Source: JAAZIN01 sp964464625 (GTDB taxonomy: Bacteria > Bacillota > Dethiobacteria > DTU022). Taken from it: a stretch of 64,000 bases of DNA. Under the pieces are notes generated by a model, which saw nothing but the letters and a program-made list of their open reading frames with translations, had not been told where the DNA came from and did no database searches. The stretch covers positions 34,592 to 98,591 of the forward strand of contig CAYXKD010000002.1 of NCBI GenBank assembly GCA_964464625.1. The letters are read 5' to 3'. Below are positions 1 to 8,224 of the stretch, one piece after another (the stretch's first letter is position 1; every line of letters starts with the position of its first letter). The position numbers and the translations under genes were made by a program.

Positions 1-668
1 ATGCCGAAGATATCGCCCAGACCCGTAGGCAGCGCCTTAATCCCCATGAAGAAACTCACTATCGTAGTCAGCAGGATTCCGATAAGGATGCCCCCCCGCA
101 CTTTGCGAGCCATGAGCACAGCCGTGATGAGGATACCGATAAGAGTGAGCAGCGGCCCCGGTTCGGTGAGATTGCCCATGGTGATCTGCGTCGCCGGATC
201 GGTAACGATGATCCCGCCGCCCTGCAGCCCGATATAGGCGATGAAAAGCCCGATTCCTGCAGCCACCGCCCGTTTAAGCGTTATCGGGACGGCGGCATCA
301 ATATATCCTATCGCGCGGGTCAGCACCAGGATGGTGAAGACCACCCCGGAAATAAAGACAGCGCCCAGCGCAGTCTGCCAGCCGTACTGGGAGGCCACTA
401 CAAAGGAGAAAAATGCATTTAAACCCATACCGCTGGCCAGTGCAAAGGGATAATTGGTCAGCAACCCCATAAGGATGGTGGTCAGACCGGCGGCGATAAT
501 CGTAGCCGTCATCACAGCCCCGAAATCCATTCCCGCACCGAATTCGTCACTGAGGAGCGCCGGGTTTACAAAGATGATGTAGGCCATGGTCATAAAAGTG
601 GTAATTCCCGCAATGACCTCTGTACGGACGTTCGTATTGTTCTCCTTAAGCTTGAACAACTTTTCCAT
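1..668 (-). CDS. NCS2/AzgA-type purine permease, 3' end outside window
   Basis: The first 222 codons of a polytopic membrane protein are visible on the minus strand; the rest lies beyond base 1. The product should be a proton-coupled permease for adenine, guanine or hypoxanthine in the cytoplasmic membrane. The translation begins MEKLFKLKENNTNVRTEVIA, and has FMTMAYIIFVNPALL in the first membrane segment and ASGMGLNAFF, the hallmark of the AzgA branch of nucleobase permeases, about 80 residues in. Further hydrophobic segments follow to the edge. The ATG at 668 has an AGGAGG ribosome binding site at 675-680. A ykkC-family riboswitch and an intrinsic terminator precede it, so expression is probably set by a purine-related or nitrogen-related metabolite. 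The exact substrate cannot be told. Confidence 0.9.
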   Translation of the reverse strand, partial: MEKLFKLKENNTNVRTEVIAGITTFMTMAYIIFVNPALLSDEFGAGMDFGAVMTATIIAAGLTTILMGLLTNYPFALASGMGLNAFFSFVVASQYGWQTALGAVFISGVVFTILVLTRAIGYIDAAVPITLKRAVAAGIGLFIAYIGLQGGGIIVTDPATQITMGNLTEPGPLLTLIGILITAVLMARKVRGGILIGILLTTIVSFFMGIKALPTGLGDIFG

Positions 669-751
669 TATAAACCTCCTAAAATGGTTCTGCTCTAGAT
701 TACCAAAAGAATCGCCTTTTTACTCTTTTCCCAGGGATCACCCCCCAGTTC

Positions 752-801
752 AAAAGCCCGGGCAAGTAGGCTGCGAGCGAAACCTACCCGCCTGGGCTTT
801 T
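752..801 (-). terminator. Intrinsic terminator hairpin of the riboswitch leader
   Basis: The arms 783-801 and 752-770 pair over about 17-19 bases (AAAAGCCCAGGCGGGTAGG with CCTACTTGCCCGGGCTTTT) around a 12-base loop. The 5' arm contains the last conserved block of the upstream aptamer (GATAAAAGCCC), so terminator and aptamer folding are mutually exclusive. That is the arrangement of a transcriptional ON switch. The U tract is short (four U, partly inside the stem). Confidence 0.75.
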
Positions 802-942
802 ATCCCTCCGGTGTAGCGCCAAAAAAGGCTCCCCAAAGGTTGCCCCCTTAAACGCCTGTACCACTTGGACCAGCCTGGACAGGTGAAGCAAAGCATCTCC
901 GGCCTCACCGCTCAGCGGAACCCTAGGTACACTTTCCCTCGT
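783..942 (-). promoter_or_regulatory. ykkC-family riboswitch aptamer upstream of purine permease
   Basis: On the minus strand, read 5' to 3', the leader has AAGTGTACC followed by CTAGGGTTCCG (916-926), a CTGGTCCAAG block near 865, ACACCGGAGG, and GGGATAAAAGCCC (794-806). These are the conserved blocks of the ykkC aptamer superfamily (guanidine-I, ppGpp, PRPP and (d)ADP variants). The ligand cannot be assigned by eye. A purine permease downstream favours a purine-linked ligand such as PRPP over guanidine. The last block overlaps the terminator stem at 752-801. Confidence 0.75.
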
Positions 943-949
943 AATGCAA

Positions 950-955
950 ATTATA
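950..955 (-). promoter_or_regulatory. Candidate -10 box for the riboswitch transcript
   Basis: TATAAT on the minus strand, immediately upstream of the aptamer. No good -35 box sits 16-18 bases further up (a TTGGAA is 22 bases away), so this is only a candidate. Confidence 0.35.
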
Positions 956-1196
956 AGCATCGAGAGTAATATAGTATTTCCAATCCATACTTGTTTCGCC
1001 ATGATCGGGCAGATCCCTTTCAACTTTCCAGATTTAATTCCAGGATCCATCAAATATCTCAGATGCAACAGCCTGGAAGCCCAAAAGAAAGAAAGGCGCC
1101 ATTTCGCCCTTTTAGGACATCCTGATCCCGTAACCCCGGGTTTACCTTTTCCTGAAGATGGCTTAAAATGTATTTAGTAAAACAGGAGGCGATAAC

Positions 1197-1721
1197 ATGG
1201 ATTCAATCATGGAAACTGTTGCCAAAATGATGGCTCTTTCCGCCCGCACCGCCCCGAAAGCGGTTGGTGCCGATTTTGTCGAGATCAAAATACTGAGCGG
1301 CAAAGAGATAGAGGAACTGGCTGCTGAAATGATCAGATACAGCCGGGAAGAAGGAAAGCATAATTACGACCGCGACGGCGAGAATGTGCGCCGCTCCGGC
1401 GCTGTCCTGCTGCTTTCATTATCTGATTCCGAGCCTATCTGGCAGGATTGCGGCGCCTGCGGTTTCAATTCATGCCGCGAGATGAAAGAAAAGCTCGGCG
1501 ATGGCACAGAGTTTGCCGGCCCGGTGTGCAGCTGGCGCCTTATAGATCTTGGTATTGCCCTGGGATCTGCAGTAAAAACAGCTTCACTCTTTAATGTGGA
1601 CAACCGGATCATGTACCGCATCGGCGTCTCCGCCCGCAGGCTGGGCTTGATCAAAGGTGAGATTGTTGTGGGAGTCCCCCTCTCTGCCACGGGGAAAAAT
1701 ATCTACTTTGACCGCAAGTAA
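1197..1721 (+). CDS. DUF2148 ferredoxin-like domain protein
   Basis: A 174-residue soluble protein of the DUF2148 family, small cysteine-containing proteins of anaerobes whose role is not established. The centre holds the cysteine cluster CGACGFNSC (about residues 92-100), with a further cysteine in GPVCSW about 20 residues on, a spacing that suggests an Fe-S site. The C-terminal half (IALGSAVKTASLFNVDNRIM) is the typical conserved block. The start is ATG with AGGAGG seven bases upstream. It stands alone, divergent from the purine permease and its riboswitch. The family assignment is confident; metal binding is inferred. Confidence 0.85.
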   Translation: MDSIMETVAKMMALSARTAPKAVGADFVEIKILSGKEIEELAAEMIRYSREEGKHNYDRDGENVRRSGAVLLLSLSDSEPIWQDCGACGFNSCREMKEKLGDGTEFAGPVCSWRLIDLGIALGSAVKTASLFNVDNRIMYRIGVSARRLGLIKGEIVVGVPLSATGKNIYFDRK

Positions 1722-1755
1722 GCTGCCGGCAACGCAGGGGAGCACCCCACCCCGG

Positions 1756-1820
1756 CCCTCTCCCCCGCAAGGGGGAGGGGGAAAGCGGCGCCAGCCCTCC
1801 CTCTCCCCTGGCTGGAGAGG
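1756..1820. repeat. C/G-rich hairpins after the DUF2148 gene
   Basis: Two inverted repeats lie between the DUF2148 gene and the next gene. One (1756-1781) pairs CCCTCTCCCCC with GGGGGAGGGGG around GCAA. The other (about 1800-1820) pairs CCTCTCC with GGAGAGG. They could terminate the upstream transcript but lack a U tract. They resemble the C-rich intergenic palindromes that recur within genomes; a related one is at 2983-3014. Confidence 0.5.
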
Positions 1821-1883
1821 AACAGGATAAATGGTTTGTTGCATCACTCTCATCGCTGTTGTACAATCGCTAGAGTATTTTCT

Positions 1884-1901
1884 CATGATTTTCTCATGAT
1901 T
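1884..1901. repeat. Paired CATGATT repeats, 11-bp period
   Basis: CATGATT occurs at 1884-1890 and again at 1895-1901, exactly 11 bases apart, just upstream of the ribosome binding site of the next gene. The same heptamer with the same spacing recurs at 5577-5624. About one helical turn of spacing fits a protein-binding site, but nothing else proves it. Confidence 0.35.
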
Positions 1902-1914
1902 AAGGGGGATAATT

Positions 1915-2889
1915 ATGCCCGTTGCACTGAAAGCCGCCTTTTTAAAAACAAAGACTGGACAGCGGATACGGAATAAACGCTTACTATATCTTGACCGTAA
2001 ACAGTACAGGTCAATGCGTAAAATGATTCTTAACGAATCACCTGAAAAGGCAATCCGATCTCACTGGGATAGCCACATGAAATACCCTCTTAATCTTAAT
2101 AAACCGCAGTCATTTAATGAAAAGCTGCAGTGGTTAAAGCTAAACTGGTACGACGAGCGCTCCCCTGTTTGTGCCAACAAGCACCTGGTCAGGGAATATG
2201 TAAGCAGCAAGGGTTTGGACCATATCCTGATCAAGCAGCTTGGATTCTATAAATCCCCCCGTGAGATTGATTTCAAGGTACTTCCAGACAGATTTGTGCT
2301 CAAGCCCTCGCACGATTCAGGACATACAATAATATGTCAGGATAAGAGCAATCTAGACATTAGAAAAACCAGAAATAATTTAAAGAAATGGCTTTCTGTT
2401 GATTACGAATATATGAGTGGTGAATGGGTCTATCGCAGCGAGAAATACATTGTCTGCGAAGAATATCTGGAAGATAAAGATGTTGGGGAAATAGTAGATT
2501 ACAAGATTTTTTGTTTCAACGGGGACCCCACGATAATCTGTTTGATCAGTGACCGCGCCCGGGAAGAGAAAAACGACTTTTATGATCTTGAATGGAACCT
2601 CTTGCCCTTCTGTTCCGAAAAGGAACAGAGCGGTAAGATCTTTCCCAAACCATCCAGACTGGACGATATGATCAGGTATGCAAAATTACTATCCGCAGGT
2701 TTTCCTTTTGTACGGGCCGATTTTTACCAGGTTGGTGAAAAAGTTTATTTTGGAGAGCTAACGTTTTTTAATGAAGGAGGTTTCTGTAATTTTCAACCGG
2801 AAAGCATCGATTTTGAATTAGGCTCATTATTAACTCTACCCCTGGAGAAGTCCCATCCCTGGGGGATGTTACTTTCTAAAAATCATTAG
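1915..2889 (+). CDS. TupA-like ATP-grasp protein
   Basis: A 324-residue cytoplasmic protein of the TupA-like ATP-grasp family, common in capsule, teichuronic-acid and other cell-surface polysaccharide loci. The family signature LNLNKPQSFNEKLQWLKL is at about residues 57-74. ATP-grasp-like blocks follow: FVLKPSHDSGHTIIC, IVCEEYLE, DYKIFCFNGDP and FVRADFYQVGEKVYFGELTF. The ATG has AAGGGGG upstream. The family is thought to join an amino acid or similar group to a glycan precursor by ATP-dependent ligation; the substrate here is unknown. A second, partial member lies at the other end of the window (63296-64000), with the polysaccharide locus between them. The gene is not in an obvious operon. 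Confidence 0.85.
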   Translation: MPVALKAAFLKTKTGQRIRNKRLLYLDRKQYRSMRKMILNESPEKAIRSHWDSHMKYPLNLNKPQSFNEKLQWLKLNWYDERSPVCANKHLVREYVSSKGLDHILIKQLGFYKSPREIDFKVLPDRFVLKPSHDSGHTIICQDKSNLDIRKTRNNLKKWLSVDYEYMSGEWVYRSEKYIVCEEYLEDKDVGEIVDYKIFCFNGDPTIICLISDRAREEKNDFYDLEWNLLPFCSEKEQSGKIFPKPSRLDDMIRYAKLLSAGFPFVRADFYQVGEKVYFGELTFFNEGGFCNFQPESIDFELGSLLTLPLEKSHPWGMLLSKNH

Positions 2890-2982
2890 TGCCGGAACAG
2901 GCCTTAAGCTGTAAACTGTAAGCTCTAAGGACGCGCCCCGATAACCTTCACGCACATTTTTACTTCCACTGTTTTTCCCGTT

Positions 2983-3014
2983 CTCCCCCTCCCCTCTTGA
3001 AAGGGGAGGGGGAG
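2983..3014. terminator. Bidirectional hairpin between convergent genes
   Basis: A long perfect stem, CTCCCCCTCCCCT paired with AGGGGAGGGGGAG around a short loop, sits between the ends of the convergent ATP-grasp gene and the DUF5050 lipoprotein gene. It has no clear U tract, so it is called by its position and stem strength. Confidence 0.5.
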
Positions 3015-3038
3015 TGGGAAATGAATTACCCGTCTAAT

Positions 3039-4133
3039 CTAATCCACCTTTGTCCGGCCGCTTCCGTCGAGACCCATGCGGTAGAGGCTCTTACCGTCAT
3101 CGATATTGATGTAGTACATCCATTCGTCAAAAATGAAGATACCGCCGCAATAATCGCTGCTCAGCTGCTCCTGAGCACTGCCATCGGGCCTGATGCGGCA
3201 GATCTCACCGCTGTGCGCCTTACTGTAATAGAGCCATCCCTCCCCACAGTTCAGGAATGCCGGCTCCACATCGCCCACCCTGGATGCTACGCCGCCCGAT
3301 AGGCCCATCCGGTAAAGCGAGCGCCCCCCCAGGTAGATTTCCGTCTCAAAGATATCCCCGACAAAATAAATATTATCATCCAGTATGTTCATAAAGTATG
3401 CATCGCCGCCATAGATCATACTGCGCCCGCCGCTTTCAAGATCGGCTTTGCAAAGCTGCGGTTTTTCATCGAAACCGCGGTAATAAAGCGAGCCGCCTTC
3501 CACATTGAAGAAATCGGCCCGGCTATCTGTCAACAGCTCTTTCCCGCTGCCGTCGGCCTCAATGCAGTATATTTTCGGATTCTCTGTGCCGGCTTCCCCA
3601 TAATAGTAAAGCCTGCCCTCCACCAGCTGCAGATTTGCCGCCCGATCTGGAGATATTACCGTGCGCCCGCCGCCGTCAAGGTCGATCCGCACAATGGGGC
3701 CGTACACTATGAAGGTGAACTCCTCACCCATGAGCTCATCATAGAAAGTTTCGGGCTCTCCCATGGCCACATAGTAGATATACTGCTCCGTAGCATTGAT
3801 ATACTGGGGGACATCATCGCTCAGTTTCATCCGCCCGCTGCCGTCAAGCCCGGCCCGGTAGAGCTTTCCTCCATCGGCAGGAGAGCCGTAGTAGATCTCA
3901 CTGCCCTGCATCGCCACCAGGCCGCCATTTAGAATATTTCCGGCGCTGTTGCCCTGCGCCGGCCCCGCCTCCTCTTCACTGCTCTCCCCGGGCCCGGGCG
4001 AACCGTTTTCCCCATTTTCGACTGCTTCATCTTCCTCTTTCATCAATTCTTTCAGTGCACACCCTCCCGGCAGAAAGAGGCAAAGGCACAGTAACACCAT
4101 AACCGCCGTAAACATGAGAAGTTTTTTATTCAT
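3039..4133 (-). CDS. DUF5050-type beta-propeller lipoprotein
   Basis: A 364-residue secreted protein, probably lipid-anchored outside the cytoplasmic membrane. It starts with a signal peptide (MNKKLLMFTAVMVLLCLCLF) and a lipobox-like FLPGGC, with Cys at residue 25. An acidic, Gly/Ser/Glu-rich linker follows to about residue 65. The rest repeats a pattern of about 40-45 residues ending in variants of LYRMGLDGSGRTK (IYCIEADGSGKEL, LCKADLESGGRSM, ICRIRPDGSAQEQ). This is the DUF5050 / TolB-like propeller signature. Repeats with this fold bind ligands or partners; the target is unknown. The ATG has GGGGGCGG upstream. The gene is monocistronic. Confidence 0.85.
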   Translation of the reverse strand: MNKKLLMFTAVMVLLCLCLFLPGGCALKELMKEEDEAVENGENGSPGPGESSEEEAGPAQGNSAGNILNGGLVAMQGSEIYYGSPADGGKLYRAGLDGSGRMKLSDDVPQYINATEQYIYYVAMGEPETFYDELMGEEFTFIVYGPIVRIDLDGGGRTVISPDRAANLQLVEGRLYYYGEAGTENPKIYCIEADGSGKELLTDSRADFFNVEGGSLYYRGFDEKPQLCKADLESGGRSMIYGGDAYFMNILDDNIYFVGDIFETEIYLGGRSLYRMGLSGGVASRVGDVEPAFLNCGEGWLYYSKAHSGEICRIRPDGSAQEQLSSDYCGGIFIFDEWMYYINIDDGKSLYRMGLDGSGRTKVD

Positions 4134-4317
4134 TTTTCCGCCCCCTCACCTGTGATTGTGCTGTGGCAATCACATACCTGTTTTACTTACTCTCCCATAA
4201 ACAGGAGATAAATTCAACAGTACTTTCAACAATCTGCCGCCCTCTACCCGGCAGGCTTCTCGTTCCTGGTGAGGTTAAAGGGTGATCCCTCTGCAGCTTT
4301 CCTTAAGGCAGGCAGCC

Positions 4318-5469
4318 TTATCCAAGTTTTTCCTTTGCCAGGGCCCGGCCGATAAGCAGCCGCTGGATCTGCGCCGTGCCCTCGTAAACCTGGAATACTT
4401 TCGCATCCCGCATCAGCTTCTCCGCAGGATAATCTTTGACGTAGCCGTAGCCGCCGAAGATCTGAGCGGCATCCGTGGTAATGCGCATGACCATGTCGCC
4501 GCAGAAAACCTTCGCTATTGCCGCCTCCCTGGAATTGTCCATCCCCTGCTCACCCTTCCATGCTGCCTGCCAGGCGAGCAGACGGCCTGCCGCGATATCC
4601 TTGGCCATATCCGCCAGCATGAACATAACCGACTGGTGCATGAAGATAGGATGTCCAAACTGTCCCCGTTCCAGTGCATACTGCAGTGCAACATCCAGCG
4701 CCCTGCGAGCCACTCCCACGGCCGAAGCAGCCACCCCGGGGCGGGAATGATTGAAAGTCTGCATAATGATCCGGAAACCCTCTCCTTCCTCACCGAGCCG
4801 GTCCTCTTCGGGAACAACAACATCATCAAAAACAACGTCTGTTGTATCGGCGGCGCGCTGCCCCATCTTATCCTCTTTTTTACCTACAGAAACACCCTCG
4901 GCATTTCTGGGGACGATGAAAGCTGTAATCCCCCGGTGCCCCTTTGACTTGTCCAATGTGGCAAAAACAACGTAGTAATCGGCCACTCCGCCGTTGGTGA
5001 TAAAGCACTTGTTGCCGCTGATAACATACTCCCCATTGCGGCGGACCGCCCTGGTCGTCAGCGCCGCCACATCGGATCCCGCCTCCGGCTCGGTTACGCA
5101 AAAAGCCAGTAGCTTCTCATCGCGGCAGGCAGTGCCGAGATATTTCTCTTTCTGGGCAGCGCTGCCTTTGTTGATCAGCGGAATCGCCGCCAGGCTGTTG
5201 ATGGCAATGCTGGTTGATATCCCCGAGCACCCTGCGGAGAGCTCCTCGGCAATGAGCAGCTGGTCAACGGCACCTATACCTCCTCCACCGTACTCCTCTG
5301 GAACGGGACCGTAAACCAGGCCGGCCTTGAAAGCCTTTTTCAAGATTTCAGCGGGGAATTCCCCGCTGCGGTCGTACTCCGCCGCTACCGGAACTATCTC
5401 TGCCTCCGTAAAATCGCGGGCCATCTTCTGAATGGCCTCCTGCTCAGGTGTCAACGAGAAATCAATCAT
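4318..5469 (-). CDS. Acyl-CoA dehydrogenase
   Basis: A 383-residue FAD flavoenzyme that oxidises acyl-CoA to trans-2-enoyl-CoA in the cytoplasm. The length is standard. The domain order is the N-terminal helical domain, the middle beta domain with AFCVTEPEAGSD and YVISGNKCFITNGG, and the C-terminal helical domain with RGQFGHPIF and IFGGYGYVKDYPAEKLMRD. The catalytic glutamate is E363 in VYEGTAQIQRL, the position used by short- and medium-chain enzymes. The ATG has AGGAGG seven bases upstream. No etfAB or other beta-oxidation gene adjoins it, so the chain-length preference (butyryl-CoA is common in such bacteria) is inferred only from the class. The upstream region carries phased CATGATT repeats. 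Confidence 0.95.
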   Translation of the reverse strand: MIDFSLTPEQEAIQKMARDFTEAEIVPVAAEYDRSGEFPAEILKKAFKAGLVYGPVPEEYGGGGIGAVDQLLIAEELSAGCSGISTSIAINSLAAIPLINKGSAAQKEKYLGTACRDEKLLAFCVTEPEAGSDVAALTTRAVRRNGEYVISGNKCFITNGGVADYYVVFATLDKSKGHRGITAFIVPRNAEGVSVGKKEDKMGQRAADTTDVVFDDVVVPEEDRLGEEGEGFRIIMQTFNHSRPGVAASAVGVARRALDVALQYALERGQFGHPIFMHQSVMFMLADMAKDIAAGRLLAWQAAWKGEQGMDNSREAAIAKVFCGDMVMRITTDAAQIFGGYGYVKDYPAEKLMRDAKVFQVYEGTAQIQRLLIGRALAKEKLG

Positions 5470-5518
5470 GGTAAACCTCCTGTTAAATTATTGTGAGGGA
5501 CAATTCTGCCCTTTGTTG

Positions 5519-5524
5519 ATTATA
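5519..5524 (-). promoter_or_regulatory. Candidate -10 box of the acyl-CoA dehydrogenase gene
   Basis: TATAAT on the minus strand about 50 bases before the start codon. The -35 region is weak (AGACAA, 16 bases up). The CATGATT repeats at 5577-5624 lie just upstream of this. Confidence 0.4.
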
Positions 5525-5576
5525 TCTTAAATAAAAGCGGTTGTCTGCAAATTTAAAATCTTCTTCTCCACTTTTC

Positions 5577-5624
5577 CATGATTGGTCCATGATTATCCCA
5601 TGATTTAGCCATACTGCCATGATT
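5577..5624. repeat. Four CATGATT repeats upstream of acyl-CoA dehydrogenase
   Basis: CATGATT occurs at 5577, 5588, 5599 and 5618, with spacings of 11, 11 and 19 bases. A degenerate CCATACT fills part of the wider gap. On the coding strand of the acyl-CoA dehydrogenase gene the unit reads AATCATG, upstream of the candidate promoter. It may be a regulator or activator site. Confidence 0.45.
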
Positions 5625-5750
5625 TGACGACAATAACCTTTTCGCGGTGGACACCCCTGCCCCCGGCTATGTGCCCGGCACTATCAACCCGCGCCCGGGA
5701 CTCTCGTCCCTCCCCTTAGACTGCACCCATGCCTGGCGCACCTAGAAAAA

Positions 5751-5780
5751 TTGGCAGGGAGCTATTTCACTCCCTGCCAA
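5751..5780 (-). terminator. Intrinsic terminator of groESL
   Basis: On the minus strand TTGGCAGGGAG pairs perfectly with CTCCCTGCCAA around an eight-base loop and is followed by TTTTTC. It lies about 60 bases after the groEL stop codon, so it ends the groES-groEL transcript. Apart from this and the CATGATT repeats, nothing was recognised in 5470-5839. Confidence 0.9.
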
Positions 5781-5839
5781 TCCTTACCGGCAGCTTTTCC
5801 CGCCGGTTTTTCAAGCTAAAACAGCTTTATTTTACATCT

Positions 5840-7459
5840 TTACATCATGGGCATTTCGGGTCCGGGCATGCGCGGAGCATCTTTCTCGGGCAGATCAGTA
5901 ACAATACCCTCGGTGGTGAGCAGCATCCCTGCAATACTGGCTGCATTCTGGATGGCTGAACGGGCCACCTTTGTCGGGTCAACAATACCCGAGCCGATCA
6001 TCTTCTCATACTCATTGCTCACAGCATTGTAACCGTAACCCTTCTCCATGCTTTTTACCTTCTCAACAACAACGGATCCCTCTGCGCCTGCATTCTCGGC
6101 AATGACCCGCAGCGGCTCCTCAAGGGCCCGCTTGACAATAGTCATTCCCGTAAGCTCATCGCTGTGCAGCTCTTTCTCCACATCTTTCAGAGCTTCGGTG
6201 ACATTGAGATAGACGACGCCGCCGCCTGATACAATCCCCTCTTCCACCGCCGCCCGGGTTGCTGAAAGAGCATCCTCGATACGCAGCTTTCTCTCTTTCA
6301 TCTCCGTCTCGGTAGCCGCTCCAACCTCGATAACGGCAACGCCTCCCGAGAGCTTGGCCAGCCGCTCCTGCAGCTTCTCCCTGTCGAAATCAGAGGTGGT
6401 ATCCTCGATCTGAACGCGAATCTGGGCAATGCGCTTCTTAATATCATCAGTCTCGCCGGCACCGTCGACCACAACGGTCTCCTCTTTGCTGATGCGCACC
6501 TGGCGGGCCCGGCCGAGCAAGTCAATATCCACATTCTTAAATTCAATGCCGATATCTTCCGAAATCACCTGGCCGCCTGTGAGCACAGCGATATCCTCGA
6601 GCATGGCCTTGCGGCGGTCGCCGAAACCGGGCGCCTTAACCGCCACACAGGTAAAGGTGCCGCGCAGCTTGTTCACCACCAGCGTGGCCAGCGCTTCGCC
6701 CTCCACATCCTCGGCTACGAGCAACAGCTGCTTCCCTCTCTGGACAATCTTCTCCAGCAGAGGCAGCAGGTCGTGAATATTGCTGAGCTTGCGGTCGGTA
6801 AGCAAAATGAAGGGGTCTTCCAGCACCGCTTCCATCTTCTCGGTGTCTGTAACCATGTAAGGGGAGATATAACCGCGGTCAAACTGCATCCCTTCGACTA
6901 CTTTCAGGTCAGTGGTAAATCCTTTTGATTCTTCAACAGTGATTACGCCGTCTTTGCCGACCTTCTCCATCGCCTCGGCGATAAGCCGGCCGATCTCTTC
7001 ATCATCAGCGGAAATCGAGGCTACCTGGGCGATATCTTCCTTTGTCTCCACAGGCTTGCTCAAGGTCTCGAGCTCATCCACAGCCGCCTTAACCGCTTTG
7101 TCAATACCCTTCTTGAGAAACATGGGGTTCGCTCCGGCGGCAACATTTTTCAGCCCCTCGCGGATGATCGCCTGGGCCAGCAGCGTTGCCGTGGTGGTAC
7201 CGTCGCCGGCAACATCCTGTGTTTTTGTAGCCACCTCCCTGACAAGCTGGGCCCCCATATTTTCAAAGGGATCTTCAAGCTCTATATCGCGGGCGATGGT
7301 CACCCCGTCATTGGTAATCTGCGGTGAACCAAATTTTTTGTCCAAAACAACGTTGCGCCCTTTGGGTCCCAAAGTAACGGTGACAGTGTTGGAAAGAGTG
7401 TTTACCCCCCGCTCCAGTGCGCGGCGAGCCTCTTCGCTATGTAGAATCTGCTTTGGCAT
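5840..7459 (-). CDS. groEL: Chaperonin GroEL
   Basis: The 539-residue 60-kDa chaperonin forms the double-ring folding chamber in the cytoplasm with GroES as lid. The match is full length: the N-terminus has TVTLGPKGRNVVLDKKFG, the ATPase motif is VAGDGTTTATLLAQ, and the central SIS-like block and C-terminal VSGGGVVYLNV are present. The tail ends MPGPEMPMM, without the extended GGM repeats of many GroELs. The ATG has AAAGGAGG upstream. It lies 64 bases behind groES in one operon controlled by the CIRCE operator at 7848-7874 and closed by the terminator at 5751-5780. Confidence 0.98.
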   Translation of the reverse strand: MPKQILHSEEARRALERGVNTLSNTVTVTLGPKGRNVVLDKKFGSPQITNDGVTIARDIELEDPFENMGAQLVREVATKTQDVAGDGTTTATLLAQAIIREGLKNVAAGANPMFLKKGIDKAVKAAVDELETLSKPVETKEDIAQVASISADDEEIGRLIAEAMEKVGKDGVITVEESKGFTTDLKVVEGMQFDRGYISPYMVTDTEKMEAVLEDPFILLTDRKLSNIHDLLPLLEKIVQRGKQLLLVAEDVEGEALATLVVNKLRGTFTCVAVKAPGFGDRRKAMLEDIAVLTGGQVISEDIGIEFKNVDIDLLGRARQVRISKEETVVVDGAGETDDIKKRIAQIRVQIEDTTSDFDREKLQERLAKLSGGVAVIEVGAATETEMKERKLRIEDALSATRAAVEEGIVSGGGVVYLNVTEALKDVEKELHSDELTGMTIVKRALEEPLRVIAENAGAEGSVVVEKVKSMEKGYGYNAVSNEYEKMIGSGIVDPTKVARSAIQNAASIAGMLLTTEGIVTDLPEKDAPRMPGPEMPMM

Positions 7460-7523
7460 TAAAGATTAACCTCCTTTACTTTCTTACTTTCTTCTTTTAA
7501 TTGTTATCCCTCAAACGAGCTAC

Positions 7524-7811
7524 CTACTGGACCAGCGCCAGCACATCATCCTGCCTTAATATGAGATACTCTTCGCCTTTGACCTTGACTTCTGTTCCGG
7601 CGTAACGGGAGAAAATGACTTTATCTCCTACTTTAAGATCCATATCCAGCCTGGTTCCGTTTTCCAGCACCTTGCCAGGACCTACCGCCATAACTTCACC
7701 TTCCTGCGGCTTCTCCTTTGCCTTGTCTGGCAAAACGATCCCGCTGGCGGTCTTCTCTTCAGCCTCCAGGACCTTGACCACAAGGCGGTCGCTTAGGGGT
7801 TTAAGATTCAT
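7524..7811 (-). CDS. groES: Co-chaperonin GroES
   Basis: The 95-residue 10-kDa co-chaperonin caps the GroEL ring. It begins MNLKPLSDRLVVKVLEAEEK, has the mobile loop TASGIVLPDKAKEKPQEG (about residues 21-38) and ends with the conserved EYLILRQDDVLALV. The ATG has AAAGGAGG upstream. It is the first gene of the groES-groEL operon, about 40 bases downstream of the CIRCE element. Confidence 0.98.
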   Translation of the reverse strand: MNLKPLSDRLVVKVLEAEEKTASGIVLPDKAKEKPQEGEVMAVGPGKVLENGTRLDMDLKVGDKVIFSRYAGTEVKVKGEEYLILRQDDVLALVQ

Positions 7812-7847
7812 CCTGTCTGCCTCCTTTGATTGTAATTAGTTTGATTA

Positions 7848-7874
7848 GCAGCACTCATTGAGGGTGAGTGCTAA
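7848..7874 (-). promoter_or_regulatory. CIRCE operator (HrcA binding site)
   Basis: On the minus strand the inverted repeat reads TTAGCACTC, nine bases, GAGTGCTGC. One base differs from a perfect match in the second half. It lies between the groESL promoter and the groES start, the standard position for HrcA repression. Confidence 0.95.
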
Positions 7875-7888
7875 CAAGGCCTATAAAA

Positions 7889-7916
7889 AATATACCAGAA
7901 TCGTTGATTGATGCAA
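7889..7916 (-). promoter_or_regulatory. Sigma-A-type promoter of groESL
   Basis: The minus strand has a -35 box TTGCAT (7911-7916), a 16-base spacer and a -10 box TATATT (7889-7894). Transcription should start near 7880, just before the CIRCE element. In the rest of 7917-8224 a GC-rich hairpin near 8074-8108 (GGGGGC paired with GCCCCC) might end the transcript of the small protein gene, but it has no U tract. Confidence 0.75.
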
Positions 7917-8224
7917 CTCTGATAAAGGGCTTTAAACAGGGCTGCAAGGGTTTATATCCACGCTTATCTCGTCATAGCTAATAATATCTGTCTATTTTAA
8001 CGTATTACTCCAATACCCATCACAGTCTGCTAATTTCTATTATTAACCGCCTTAAACTGGATTATACATGAAGAGGGGGCCGGTGCCGCCACCGCCGGAT
8101 CAGCCCCCTTAAACTGCCTTTCTGTGCCGCATGGGAGAGAACAGCCCCGCCCACCTGCTCCGCCCCCACCCCTCAGAAAAAGGTGAATTTAGCGCAGGCT
8201 TCTTTCTTCCCAGGGAGAGAAGTT

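Noticed and set aside
1..453. Two short plus-strand frames at the left edge
   Set aside because: The minus strand encodes a clear purine permease through the same bases.
752..942. A tandem guanine (purine) aptamer next to the ykkC-type aptamer
   Set aside because: The adjacent sequence up to 1190 does not show the conserved core of the purine aptamer, so a tandem guanine-PRPP arrangement is not supported.
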